A stretch of DNA of 64,000 nt, from contig NZ_CP120360.1 of NCBI RefSeq assembly GCF_029510815.1, positions 1,426,001 to 1,490,000 of the forward strand, given 5' to 3'. The position numbers and the translations under genes were made by a program. The notes beneath the pieces are model-generated. The model saw only the letters and a list, made by a program, of their open reading frames with translations, had not been told where the DNA came from and did no database searches. The stretch comes from Janibacter sp. DB-40. Lineage in GTDB: Bacteria > Actinomycetota > Actinomycetes > Actinomycetales > Dermatophilaceae. Positions 50,600 through 58,711 of this stretch are shown piece after piece. Every line of letters starts with the position of its first letter. The first letter of the stretch is position 1.

Positions 50600-51709
50600 A
50601 TGAGCGAAGCTTCCCCCCTGCGTACCTCACCGATCCATGACCGGCACGTCGCCCTCAAGGCGAAGATGGCCGACTTCGGCGGCTGGGAGATGCCGATCGA
50701 GTACCCGGGGGGCGGTGTCGTGGCAGAGCACGCGGCCGTGCGTGAGCGGGTCGGCCTCTTCGACGTCAGCCACCTGGGCAAGGTCCTCGTCCGCGGTGAC
50801 GGCGCGGACGAGCTGGTCAACACGACGCTGACGAACGACCTCACCCGGATCGGCCCCGGCCAGGCGCAGTACACGATGTGCTGCAACGACGCCGGCGGTG
50901 TCATCGACGACCTCATCGTCTACCTGCGTGGTGTCGGCGACCTCTTCCTCATGCCCAACGCGGCCAACGCGGCCACCGTCGTCGACAAGTTGCGCGCCGA
51001 GGCCCCCGAGGGCGTCGAGGTCGAGGACCACCACGAGGACTTCGTCGTCCTCGCCGTCCAGGGCCCCCTGAGCGACGAGGTCCTCGGCGCCCTCGACCTG
51101 CCCGTCGACCACGACTACATGTCCTACGACACGGCCCGGTGGCACGACCACGAGCTCACCGTCTGCCGCACCGGGTACACGGGGGAGCGCGGCTACGAGC
51201 TCATCGCCCCCGCAGCCGCCGGCCTCGAGCTGTGGGACGCGCTCGTCGAGGCGATGGCGCCGTACGAGGGGCTGCCCTGCGGGCTCGGCGCGCGCGACAC
51301 GCTGCGCACCGAGATGGGGTACCCGCTGCACGGCAACGACCTCACCCCGGAGATCACCCCCGTCATGGCACGCGCCGCGTGGGCGGTCGGTTGGGACAAG
51401 GAGCGCTTCTGGGGCAAGGACGCGCTCGTCGCCCAGCGCGTGGCCAAGTCCTCGCGCCTGCTGCGCGGCGCCAAGGTGACCGGTCGCGGCATCCCGCGCC
51501 CCGGCTGCGCGGTCCGCGACCGCGAGGGCAACGAGGTCGGCGTGGTCACCTCCGGCACCTTCAGCCCGACGCTCAAGCAGGGCATCGCCCTGATCCTGGT
51601 CGACCGGGTCATCACCTGGGACGACGAGATCGTCATCGACGTGCGCGGTCGCGACGTCCCTGCCACGGTGACCAAGCCCCCCTTCGTCGACGTACAGGTG
51701 AAGTCATGA
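50600..51709 (+). CDS. gcvT: Aminomethyltransferase (glycine cleavage T protein)
   Basis: 369 residues. Moves the aminomethyl group of glycine from the lipoyl arm of H protein to tetrahydrofolate. Landmarks: MADFGGWEMPIEYPGGGVVA, LFDVSHLGKVLVRG, the catalytic-Asp region TNDLTRIGPGQAQYTM, CRTGYTGERGYEL and CGLGARDTLRTEMGYPLHGN; ends VGVVTSGTFSPTLKQGIALI. gcvH and gcvP are not in the window. ATG 50600 is supported by TAGCGT 7 nt upstream (leaderless) and by conserved N-terminal sequence. It overlaps the following small gene by ATGA. Confidence 0.95.
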   Translation: MSEASPLRTSPIHDRHVALKAKMADFGGWEMPIEYPGGGVVAEHAAVRERVGLFDVSHLGKVLVRGDGADELVNTTLTNDLTRIGPGQAQYTMCCNDAGGVIDDLIVYLRGVGDLFLMPNAANAATVVDKLRAEAPEGVEVEDHHEDFVVLAVQGPLSDEVLGALDLPVDHDYMSYDTARWHDHELTVCRTGYTGERGYELIAPAAAGLELWDALVEAMAPYEGLPCGLGARDTLRTEMGYPLHGNDLTPEITPVMARAAWAVGWDKERFWGKDALVAQRVAKSSRLLRGAKVTGRGIPRPGCAVRDREGNEVGVVTSGTFSPTLKQGIALILVDRVITWDDEIVIDVRGRDVPATVTKPPFVDVQVKS

Positions 51710-51918
51710 CCGACAGCTACCGCTGGCGGCTCGAGGACGCCTCTGGCCAGGCGCTGCCCGACCGTCCCGAGCAGTCCGTGCCCTTCCCGACCCAGGCCGA
51801 CGCCGAGGCATGGTTCGCCGAGTCGTGGGAGGACCTGGCCGGTGCCGGTGTCGCCCAGGTGAGCCTGCTGCGCGAGTCCGAGGTGGTCTACGGGCCGATG
51901 CCGCTGTCCGCCGACTGA
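51706..51918 (+). CDS. Small hypothetical protein (70 aa) coupled to gcvT
   Basis: Begins at the ATG overlapping the gcvT stop (ATGA) and encodes MTDSYRWRLEDASGQALPD with WFAESWEDLAGAGVAQVSLL. No membrane segment, no known motif. I believe similar small proteins sit after gcvT in related actinobacteria, but that is recall. Coupling suggests a role in glycine cleavage or simply shared expression. Confidence 0.7.
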   Translation: MTDSYRWRLEDASGQALPDRPEQSVPFPTQADAEAWFAESWEDLAGAGVAQVSLLRESEVVYGPMPLSAD

Positions 51919-51963
51919 GCGTCCGCCGACCACCCCGCGGCCTCGAGAGCGTGAGTCCACGTG

Positions 51964-52005
51964 GTGATCGGCGTGCCTGCGGTCGACATCTCGTCTGCCG
52001 ATCAC
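51964..52005. terminator. Hairpin between convergent genes at 51.9-52.0 kb
   Basis: GTGATCGGC (51964-51972) and GCCGATCAC (51997-52005) form a perfect 9-bp stem around a 24-nt loop, located between the small gene after gcvT and the converging membrane-protein gene, whose stop codon overlaps the right arm. It can act for both directions. Confidence 0.55.
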
Positions 52006-52292
52006 GTCAGGCCCCGGCCCGGTCGGTACCTGAGGCGCAGTCGGTGCCCGAGGGCGACCAGCCCGAAGCCGACGACGAGGATCGTGAGGGTGACCAGCCC
52101 GTAGCTCCACGGGAAGACTCCAGCCTCGAAGGTCAGTCCGGTGGTGCCGTCGAGTGACGGGAGGAGCAGGTAGAGCGTCTGGAAGACGAAGGCCCACAGG
52201 TAGGCCAGTGCGTAGGTGAGGTTGGCGACCAGCAGGGACCCGAGCAGGAAGCCCAGCGGAAGCGCCAGCAGGATCGTGACGATGCCGACCAT
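52002..52292 (-). CDS. Small membrane protein, 96 aa
   Basis: Two or three membrane spans (IVTILLALPLGFLLGSLLVA, YALAYLWAFVFQTLYLLLPS, and one at ~65-85), no known domain. ATG 52292 has a Shine-Dalgarno-like TGAGGA upstream. It starts 9 bp after another small membrane protein gene on the same strand, so the two form a small operon. No function can be proposed. Confidence 0.6.
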   Translation of the reverse strand: MVGIVTILLALPLGFLLGSLLVANLTYALAYLWAFVFQTLYLLLPSLDGTTGLTFEAGVFPWSYGLVTLTILVVGFGLVALGHRLRLRYRPGRGLT

Positions 52293-52301
52293 GACCGATC
52301 C

Positions 52302-52673
52302 TCAGTCCAGCACCGGCGCAGGCCGGTGAGCGCTCGAGAACATGAGCACGACGGACGCGACCGCGAGAAGGACCGAGGCTGCGACCATCAGGCGCACCCA
52401 GGGGGGCACGTCGACGAAGAACGCCGGGATCGCCGTGAGCGTCGGGATGATGACCGCGCCGGCCACGACCCGCAGGGCTGCTGCGTTACCACGCCACGCG
52501 AGCACGACGGCGGCGACGCCGATGATGCCGACGACGGTGGAGAGGACCAGGACCGCGAAGGGCGGGCCCACCTCCCCCTCGGGAGTCGGCATGAGGACGC
52601 TGGGAACGGTGGTGAGGAGGAGCAGTCCGGCGAGGACCAGCCCGATCCTCTGGCGGCTGGACAGCTGACTCAT
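52302..52673 (-). CDS. Four-span membrane protein, 123 aa
   Basis: Starts at ATG 52673 with AAGGAG 5 nt upstream (MSQLSSRQRIGLVLAGLLLL). Four predicted spans: ~10-30, 36-58, 66-86 and 92-112. No conserved motif is recognised; the layout resembles small uncharacterised actinobacterial membrane proteins. It is divergent from the truncated histidine kinase and co-directional with the 96-residue membrane protein. Function unknown. Confidence 0.65.
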   Translation of the reverse strand: MSQLSSRQRIGLVLAGLLLLTTVPSVLMPTPEGEVGPPFAVLVLSTVVGIIGVAAVVLAWRGNAAALRVVAGAVIIPTLTAIPAFFVDVPPWVRLMVAASVLLAVASVVLMFSSAHRPAPVLD

Positions 52674-52696
52674 GATGACTCCTTGGTGCCGGGTGG

Positions 52697-53617
52697 GTGG
52701 GACGAGACCACCGTGCACCGCCTCGTGATGCCGGCAACAGGACCATCCTTCCCGGGACCGTCCTCCAAGCCCCGTCACGTCGGGAACTCCTCTCGTCCGG
52801 GCAGGCCACGCCCCATACCCACAGGCTCCGCGTGGCCCGTGATGCCGAGCTCGTGGTGGGTCTGCGGGCTGGAGACCTGTCGTTGTCGCGGGGTGATGAG
52901 CAGGTGCTCGACCTGGCGGCCCCGCTGCTCGCGCAGGCGCTGCGGGTACGCGCCCTCGTGGCAGAGCTCCACGCCTCCCGCGAGGAGACCGTCGCCGCCA
53001 TCGCAGAGGAGCGTCGACGCCTGAGGCGCGACCTGCACGACGGACTGGGCCCCCGGCTGTCGGGCATCGCCTTCACCTCCGACGCCGCCCGAAATCTCGT
53101 GCACACGGATCCTGACGGCGCCGACGAACTGCTTCGGATGCTGCGAGCCGAGATGGTCACCGCGATCGAGGACATCCGCGGGCTGGTCTATGCCATGCGT
53201 CCACCCGCGCTCGACGAACTGGGTCTGGTCGGCGCCCTGCGGCAGCACTGCGTCGCGCTGCGCACCGCCCGCGGTGCGCCGCTGAAGGTGTCGGTGGACG
53301 CCGCGGTCGACCTGCCGACACTCCCGGCAGCCGTCGAGGACGCGGCCTACCGCATCGTCGTCGAAGCGCTCACGAATGTCGGGCGCCACACGGCAAGTCC
53401 CGAGGCCACCGTGTCACTGCGGATCGACGGATCGGCCCTTCGGGTGTCGGTGCGCGACGGGGACGGCGCTCGACTGCGCATCGACGGCGCGGCCCCGCGG
53501 TGGACGGCGGGCGTCGGTCTGTCGTCGATGCACGACCGGGCCGTCGACCTCGGCGGCACGCTCACCACCGGGCCCTCGTCCGCGGGTGGTCGCGTCGAGG
53601 CCGTCCTGCCGATGTGA
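52697..53617 (+). pseudogene. NarL-type sensor histidine kinase, 5'-truncated
   Basis: The recognisable part begins about 52830 with the tail of a GAF-like domain (VVGLRAGDLSLSRGDEQVLD), then the HisKA_3 dimerisation motif RRRLRRDLHDGLGPRLSGIA with the phospho-His, and an HATPase_c domain (IVVEALTNVGRHTASPEATV, VGLSSMHDRAVDLGGTLTTG, GGRVEAVLP). The sensor and membrane segments that normally make up the first 300 or so residues are absent: upstream sequence is promoter and coding DNA of the divergent membrane protein. No response-regulator gene follows. I read it as the 3' remnant of a two-component pair. The 52697 start is only the first codon available in frame. Confidence 0.7.
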
Positions 53618-53694
53618 CCACGGGCAGAGGTCATCGGCGTCGACGCGGCGGCGAGGTCGCGCACGACAGCCCGCGACGCCGTGCGCGGGCCCGC

Positions 53695-54264
53695 TCAGAC
53701 CTTGGCGCCCCGCTCGACCTTCGGCTTCGGCAGGCGGGTGCGGCGCATCTGGAAGGCGCGCATCGCCTGGTACATCCCGACGCCGCGCAGCTCGGCGTCC
53801 TCACCGAAGCGCTCGCGGATCTTCGGCTTGGTGCGGCGCCACAGGAGCCAGGCGTCGAGGATCGCGACGATGATCAGCACGTAGACGGCGAGGAAGACGA
53901 AGGTCGCCCACGTGCCGGCGAAGAGGCTGAGGACGAGGACCGCGAGCATCAGCGGCAGCAGCAGCTCACCCAGGCTCCAGCGCGCGTCGACGACGTCGCG
54001 GGCGTACCGGCGGACCGGTCCCTTGTCGCGCGGGGGCAGGTGCCGGTCGTCGCCGGTGACCATCGCCTGGCGCACCTTCTGGCCCTCGGCGCGACGGGCC
54101 GCCCGGTCGGCGGCCTTGGCGGCCTTGCGGTCGTTCTGCACCAGGGGTCGCTTGCGCGCCGCCTCCTGGTCCCTGCGCTTGGGGGTCGGGCGGTTCTTCG
54201 CCCCCTCGCGGTGGGGTCGCTCATCCGTCACCGCGGGCTGGTCATCCTTCTTGCGTCCGAACAC
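53695..54264 (-). CDS. DUF3043 membrane protein
   Basis: 189 residues from GTG 54264 (FGRKKDDQPAVTDERPHREG). The N-terminal ~75 residues are highly charged (Lys/Arg/Asp), then DKGPVRRYARDVVDARWSLG and two membrane spans (LLLPLMLAVLVLSLFAGTWA, FVFLAVYVLIIVAILDAWLL), and a C-terminal RERFGEDAELRGVGMYQAMR. This is the DUF3043 family, restricted to actinobacteria and of unknown role. A TAGAGT hexamer 7 nt upstream makes a leaderless message from 54264 likely, and argues against the in-frame GTG at 54273. Confidence 0.87.
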   Translation of the reverse strand: MFGRKKDDQPAVTDERPHREGAKNRPTPKRRDQEAARKRPLVQNDRKAAKAADRAARRAEGQKVRQAMVTGDDRHLPPRDKGPVRRYARDVVDARWSLGELLLPLMLAVLVLSLFAGTWATFVFLAVYVLIIVAILDAWLLWRRTKPKIRERFGEDAELRGVGMYQAMRAFQMRRTRLPKPKVERGAKV

Positions 54265-54339
54265 GAGGTGCACTCTAGGCGCACCGGCGCCGACCCCGGT
54301 CGCCGGGGAGCCGGGCGCCCCCGCGACGGTCGCGGCGGA

Positions 54340-54618
54340 TCAGCGATCGACGAGCTTGACGAAGGTGGTGTCCTCGCCGTCGTCCCGGGGCGGCTGGTAG
54401 AGGAAGGCGAGCCGGTCGTCCTCGAAGGCCGCGAACCAGTCGTCCCAGGACATCTGCTCCAGCTCGTCCTCGGTGGCACCGCCGGGGAAGTCGATGCGCA
54501 GCACGCCGACCCCCTCCTGCGACTCGGTCCCGACGACGCGGGCCGGGACGCCGTCGTGCCGCTCCACCCAGGTGCGGATCTCGTCGTGGTCGACCGTGGT
54601 GCGGCTCTCGGCAGCCAT
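54340..54618 (-). CDS. Conserved hypothetical protein, 92 aa
   Basis: Opens at ATG 54618 behind a strong GAGGAGGAG site. The sequence TVDHDEIRTWVERHDGVPAR, VLRIDFPGGATEDELEQMSW and WFAAFEDDRLAFLYQPP is a small acidic family seen in many actinobacteria and some other phyla, sometimes labelled as a glucan branching-like fragment without evidence. No membrane span or catalytic motif is evident. It is divergent from the M20 peptidase and upstream of DUF3043 on the same strand. Confidence 0.75.
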   Translation of the reverse strand: MAAESRTTVDHDEIRTWVERHDGVPARVVGTESQEGVGVLRIDFPGGATEDELEQMSWDDWFAAFEDDRLAFLYQPPRDDGEDTTFVKLVDR

Positions 54619-54703
54619 CGCTCCTCCTCGTGTCGGGTGCATCCCAGCGGTACCCGCCCGTCCCCGGTGCATGCGCGCGTCGGCTCGCGATACGGTCGCT
54701 CGC

Positions 54704-56068
54704 GTGACCGACACCACTCTCACCGCCGACCAGATCGAGACCCTGCGCGCCCGCGTCCGCGCGCTGATGCCGCAGGTGCGCGCCGACCTGGAGGACCTCA
54801 CCCGGATCCCGAGCGTCAGCCTCGACTCCTTCGACCAGACCCACGTTCGGGCCTCCGCCGAGCGCACCGCGCAGCTGCTGCGCGCGGAGGGCCTCGACGT
54901 CGAGATCGTGGAGGAAGGGGGGCGCCCGGCCGTCATCGGCCACGTCGCCGGACCGGAGGGCGCGCCCACCGTCCTGCTCTACGCCCACCACGACGTGCAG
55001 CCCCCCGGTGACCGGGCGGACTGGGACACCGACCCCTTCGAGCCGACCGAGGTCGACGGGCGCCTCTACGGCCGTGGCGCGGCCGACGACAAGGCCGGGG
55101 TCATGGCGCACGTCGCGGCGCTGCGGGCCCACTCGGGCGAGCTGCCCGTCGGCGTCACCGTCTTCGTCGAGGGCGAGGAGGAGATCGCCAGTGAGTCGCT
55201 GCCGCGGATCCTCGAGCGCCACGGCGACAAGCTGACCTCGGACGCGATCGTCCTCGCCGACTCGCTCAACTGGGCCATCGGGACCCCCGCGCTCACGACC
55301 ACCCTGCGCGGCTCCCTTCGCGCCGTGGTCACCGTGCGCACCCTCGACCACGGGGTGCACTCGGGGATGTTCGGCGGAGCCTGCCCCGACGCGATCACGA
55401 CGCTGTGCCGCCTGTTGGCGACGCTCCACGACGACCAGGGCGATGTCGCGATCGAGGGACTGGTGCACACCGACGCCCCGGAGATCGACTACGACGAGGC
55501 CCGCCTGCGCGAGGAGTCCGGCCTGCTGGAGGGCACCGAGCTCATCGGCACCGGCTCGATCCCCTCCCGGCTGTGGACCAAGCCGGCCGCCGTCGTCATC
55601 GGCATCGACGCGCCCTCGGTCGATGACGCGGGCAACGTCCTCAACGCCAGCGCGAGCGCCAAGATCAACCTGCGCCTCAACCCGACCCAGGACCCGCAGG
55701 AGGCGTGGACCGCACTGCAGGAGCACCTAGCCGACTACGCCCCCTGGGGCGCGACGGTCGAGGTCGAGCTCGACGAGCAGGGCTGGGGCTTCGCCGCCGA
55801 CGCGCAGGGGCCGGTCTACGACCAGGCCCGGGCTGCCTTCGCCGACGCCTGGGGCACGGACCCGGTCGATGTCGGCATCGGGGGGTCGATCCCCTTCGTG
55901 CAGGCCTTCGCGGAGAAGTTCCCCGACGCGGCCATCCTCGTCACCGGCGTCGAGGACCCCGACACCCGCGCCCACGGCGCGAACGAGTCGCTGCACCTGG
56001 GTGAGTTCGAGAACGTGTGCGTCGCGGAGGCGCTGCTGCTCGCCCGCCTGGGCGCGATGCGCTCCTGA
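54704..56068 (+). CDS. M20-family metallopeptidase (dipeptidase)
   Basis: 454 residues. M20 metal ligands: VLLYAHHDVQPPGD, YGRGAADDKAGVMAHVAALR, FVEGEEEIASESLP, and a C-terminal ARAHGANESLHLGEFE region with the last His; a dimerisation lid (~190-310, LDHGVHSGMFGGACPDAITT) is present. Members are cytosolic zinc dipeptidases or carboxypeptidase-like enzymes. GTG 54704 is chosen because TACGGT lies 7 nt before it, matching the leaderless pattern, and because homology starts here. The exact peptide substrate is unknown. Confidence 0.9.
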   Translation: MTDTTLTADQIETLRARVRALMPQVRADLEDLTRIPSVSLDSFDQTHVRASAERTAQLLRAEGLDVEIVEEGGRPAVIGHVAGPEGAPTVLLYAHHDVQPPGDRADWDTDPFEPTEVDGRLYGRGAADDKAGVMAHVAALRAHSGELPVGVTVFVEGEEEIASESLPRILERHGDKLTSDAIVLADSLNWAIGTPALTTTLRGSLRAVVTVRTLDHGVHSGMFGGACPDAITTLCRLLATLHDDQGDVAIEGLVHTDAPEIDYDEARLREESGLLEGTELIGTGSIPSRLWTKPAAVVIGIDAPSVDDAGNVLNASASAKINLRLNPTQDPQEAWTALQEHLADYAPWGATVEVELDEQGWGFAADAQGPVYDQARAAFADAWGTDPVDVGIGGSIPFVQAFAEKFPDAAILVTGVEDPDTRAHGANESLHLGEFENVCVAEALLLARLGAMRS

Positions 56069-56123
56069 CGCCGACCCCCGCGGATGGATCTTCGGGCGCC
56101 CGTCGCTGGGGGACTCCTCTACC

Positions 56124-57002
56124 TCACCGCCCCGGTTGCCGCACGCGCACCTCGATCCGGCCGTCCCTCTCGCGTGCGTCCAGGACCGGCTGGGTCGCGG
56201 TCGCGGGGCCACGCACCACCGCGCCGTCCCGCACGTCGAAGCGGGAGCCGTGGCAGGGGCAGGTGATGACCCGGTCCTCGACCTCGCCGTCGCTGAGCGC
56301 GCACCCGCGGTGGGAGCACCGGTCGTGCAGGGCGAACACCTGACCGCGGTGGCGACCGAGCACCACGGGCGTCTCGCCTGCCATGGCGAAGGCGGTCCCG
56401 TCCCGGAGCACGTCGCCCGCGTCGATGACGTCGGTCCAGTCGGAGGGGCCGACGTCGAAGGCCGTCTGGTTCACGCCGGTCCCGCGGACGAAGGTGATGT
56501 GGCCGCCCAGGAACCCGCTGGCGCCGAGGACCGTTGACCCGGCGAGAGCCAGGGCCGACCCGGCCCGGCTCGGGCCGCCGCGTCGGGCCGCGAGGGACAG
56601 CGCGTACAGCGACAGCGCGAGCACGTTCGAGCCCGCGTGGACCAGACCCATCCGGCGGACCCTCTCGTCCCCCAGCTCCGAGTCGGCCCAGTCGCTGGCC
56701 CCGCTCAGCGCCGTCGGCACGGCCGACAGCAGTCCCAGCTGCAGCAGGCGACGGGACGCCCGCCCGTCGTCCGGGCCGACGAGGTCGAGCACGCTCGCCC
56801 CGACGAAGGAGCCGATGACCACGTCGGTCATCGGGGGGTGCACGGGGTGTCCCAGCCACGTCCCGCTCAGGGCGTCCTTGACCGCGCCGGCGGAGACCGC
56901 CTTCCGGATGGTCCTCCCCAGTGCCTTGCCCGGCTCGTCCAGCCGGGTGAGTCGCTCGATCCGGTCGGTCAGCGTCGTCAGCGGTCCCAGAGCAGTCATC
57001 AT
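56124..57002 (-). CDS. Rieske [2Fe-2S] protein with N-terminal DUF2231 membrane domain
   Basis: 292 residues. The N-terminal ~165 residues are the DUF2231 membrane domain (WLGHPVHPPMTDVVIGSFVG, VGLL-type spans, GGHITFVRGTG). The C-terminal ~100 residues are a Rieske domain with CSHRGCALSDGE and CPCHGSRFDVRDG as cluster ligands (C-x-H ... C-x2-H). Such fusions are membrane redox proteins of unclear partner; electron transfer with a quinol or oxygenase is possible. It is divergent from the macro-domain gene, with 136 bp between. No operon partner. Confidence 0.85.
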   Translation of the reverse strand: MMTALGPLTTLTDRIERLTRLDEPGKALGRTIRKAVSAGAVKDALSGTWLGHPVHPPMTDVVIGSFVGASVLDLVGPDDGRASRRLLQLGLLSAVPTALSGASDWADSELGDERVRRMGLVHAGSNVLALSLYALSLAARRGGPSRAGSALALAGSTVLGASGFLGGHITFVRGTGVNQTAFDVGPSDWTDVIDAGDVLRDGTAFAMAGETPVVLGRHRGQVFALHDRCSHRGCALSDGEVEDRVITCPCHGSRFDVRDGAVVRGPATATQPVLDARERDGRIEVRVRQPGR

Positions 57003-57138
57003 CGTCCTCCGTGCGCGCAGGCGGGTGCAGGTGGCCTGCTGCTACCCCTGCTGACCGCCCGGTAAACACGTGGATGGTCCGGTCGCCACCCCCTTCGCGC
57101 CCTTGAGCACAGGTGCCGACGGCAGGGAGACTGGAGCG

Positions 57139-57636
57139 ATGGTCACGCTCACTGCCGTCCGGGGAGACATCACGACCCAGGAGGTCGACGCGGTCGTCAA
57201 CGCCGCCAACTCCGCGATGCGCGGGGGCGGGGGAGTGGACGGGGCGATCCACCGGGCCGGCGGACCGGCGGTGCTGGAGGCCTGCATCGAGCGTTTCCCC
57301 GACGGCCTCGCGACCGGTGACGCCGGCTGGACGACTGCAGGGGACATGCCCGCCCGGTGGGTCATCCACACCGTCGGGCCGAACCACAGCGCCGGCCAGA
57401 CCGATCGCTCGCTGCTCACCTCCTGCTACCGACGCTCCCTCGAGGTCGCCGACGAGCTCGGCGCCCGCAGCGTGGCCTTCCCGCTGATCAGCGCCGGTGT
57501 CTACGGCTGGCCCATGGACGACGCGATCGCCGCCGCGGTCGAGACGATCCGCCGCGCCGACACCCGGGTGGAGGACGCGCGGATCGTCGCCTTCGACGAG
57601 GCGACCTTCGACCAGCTCTCGCACCGACTGGCCTGA
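57139..57636 (+). CDS. Macro-domain protein (O-acetyl-ADP-ribose deacetylase type)
   Basis: 165 residues forming one macro domain: VTLTAVRGDITTQEVDAVVN, the ADP-ribose-binding AANSAMRGGGGVDGAIHRAG, VIHTVGPNHSAG and AFPLISAGVYGWPMDDA. Members of this subfamily (YmdB/MacroD-type) hydrolyse O-acetyl-ADP-ribose or remove ADP-ribose from acidic residues. GGAG precedes ATG 57139. It faces the quinone oxidoreductase with only 2 bp between stops. No toxin-antitoxin partner such as DarT is adjacent, so a housekeeping role is more likely. Confidence 0.92.
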   Translation: MVTLTAVRGDITTQEVDAVVNAANSAMRGGGGVDGAIHRAGGPAVLEACIERFPDGLATGDAGWTTAGDMPARWVIHTVGPNHSAGQTDRSLLTSCYRRSLEVADELGARSVAFPLISAGVYGWPMDDAIAAAVETIRRADTRVEDARIVAFDEATFDQLSHRLA

Positions 57637-57638
57637 GC

Positions 57639-58628
57639 TCAGGCGGTCGGCACGAGGACCACCACGGAGCCCACCTTGCGGCCGGCGTCGACGTAGGCGT
57701 AAGCATCGCGCAGCTCGTCGAAGCCGTAGGTGCGGTCGACGACCGGGCGGTAGCGGCCCCCGGCCATGAGCTCGGCCAGGTGAGCGGCCAGGTCGGCGCC
57801 CCCGTGCGGGAACGGGAAGAGCACGTGGCGCAGTCCCAACCTCCGGGTGATCGGACCGATGGCGGCCAGGGCAAGATTCTGTGCTCCCCGGCCCAGGTCC
57901 GAGGAGGCGTAGCTGCCACCCTGGCGAAGCAGCGGCCGGGCGGCGGTGAAGGAGAGGTGCCCGGTCGCGTCGAGGACCGAGTCGTACCCCGCGCCGGCCG
58001 ACCGAAGATGCTCACCCGAGCCCAGATCCACCACCCGGGTCGCGCCGAGGTCCGCGAGCAACCCGGGTCGGCCGGTGGGGATCTGGTCGCACACCGCCGT
58101 CACCTCGACGCCCGCCGCGTGGAGCAGCTGGACGAGCGCGGTGCCGATGGCGCCCGTGGCCCCGTGCACGAGCGCACGGTCGCCCTCGCCGACCCCGGTC
58201 ACCCGGAGGAAGGCGTGCGCGTAGTGCCCGCCCTCCATCCCCGGTGCCGCCTCGGCAGGGTCCAGGTGCGCGGGCACGGGGGCGAGCAGCCCGTCCGCGG
58301 CCACCGTGAGCATCTCGGCGTGCGCCCCCGGGCGGCCGTCGACGAAGCCGAACACCCGGTCGCCGGGGTCGTAGGCCGTCACGCCCTCCCCGACATCGAG
58401 CACGACACCGGCGAACTCCGACCCCAGCACCTCGACCCGGGGCCGTGGCCAGCCGCAGACGACCCGGTTGATCCACGGGTGCCCCGACCGGTACGCGCAG
58501 TCCGTGCGGTTGACCGTGGTCGCGTGCACGCGCACGAGCACCTCACCGGGATCCGGCGTCGGGTCCGGCACGTCGTCGAAGGCGATGGCGTCCGGACCGC
58601 CGTATCGTCGTCGGATTGCTGCGCGCAC
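57639..58628 (-). CDS. Zinc-type alcohol dehydrogenase-like / NADPH:quinone oxidoreductase
   Basis: 329 residues from GTG 58628. MDR superfamily: GroES-like N-terminal domain (PDPGEVLVRVHATTVNRTDC, VLGSEFAGVVLDVGEGV) and Rossmann domain with ALVHGATGAIGTALVQLLHA at ~150. No structural-zinc cysteine quartet is seen, so it belongs to the quinone-reductase/NAD(P)H-dependent zeta-crystallin-like branch. GGAGGA directly abuts the GTG, which is too close to be ideal, so the true start is uncertain. It is divergent from a glutathionyl-hydroquinone-reductase-like gene across an A/T-rich gap, suggesting a shared quinone-stress response. Confidence 0.85.
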   Translation of the reverse strand: MRAAIRRRYGGPDAIAFDDVPDPTPDPGEVLVRVHATTVNRTDCAYRSGHPWINRVVCGWPRPRVEVLGSEFAGVVLDVGEGVTAYDPGDRVFGFVDGRPGAHAEMLTVAADGLLAPVPAHLDPAEAAPGMEGGHYAHAFLRVTGVGEGDRALVHGATGAIGTALVQLLHAAGVEVTAVCDQIPTGRPGLLADLGATRVVDLGSGEHLRSAGAGYDSVLDATGHLSFTAARPLLRQGGSYASSDLGRGAQNLALAAIGPITRRLGLRHVLFPFPHGGADLAAHLAELMAGGRYRPVVDRTYGFDELRDAYAYVDAGRKVGSVVVLVPTA

Positions 58629-58680
58629 TCCTCCATGATGTCCCCACGTCCACCGAGGTGAGCCCGGTCGGGGGAATGGA

Positions 58681-58711
58681 TAAAAGTACAATTTTCAACT
58701 ACTGTGGAGGC
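58681..58711. promoter_or_regulatory. A/T-rich divergent promoter of the quinone-redox pair
   Basis: An A/T-rich patch (TAAAAGTACAATTTTCAACT, 58681-58700) stands out in G+C-rich DNA. It contains TACAAT (58687-58692), a good -10, and an AAAA/TTTT dyad typical of MarR- or HxlR-type operators. It lies just upstream of the reductase gene and ~55 bp from the divergent oxidoreductase start. Confidence 0.5.

Noticed and set aside
57139..57636. Macro-domain protein as an antitoxin of a DarT-like ADP-ribosyltransferase
   Set aside because: No DarT or other toxin-like gene is adjacent; neighbours are a Rieske membrane protein and a quinone oxidoreductase.
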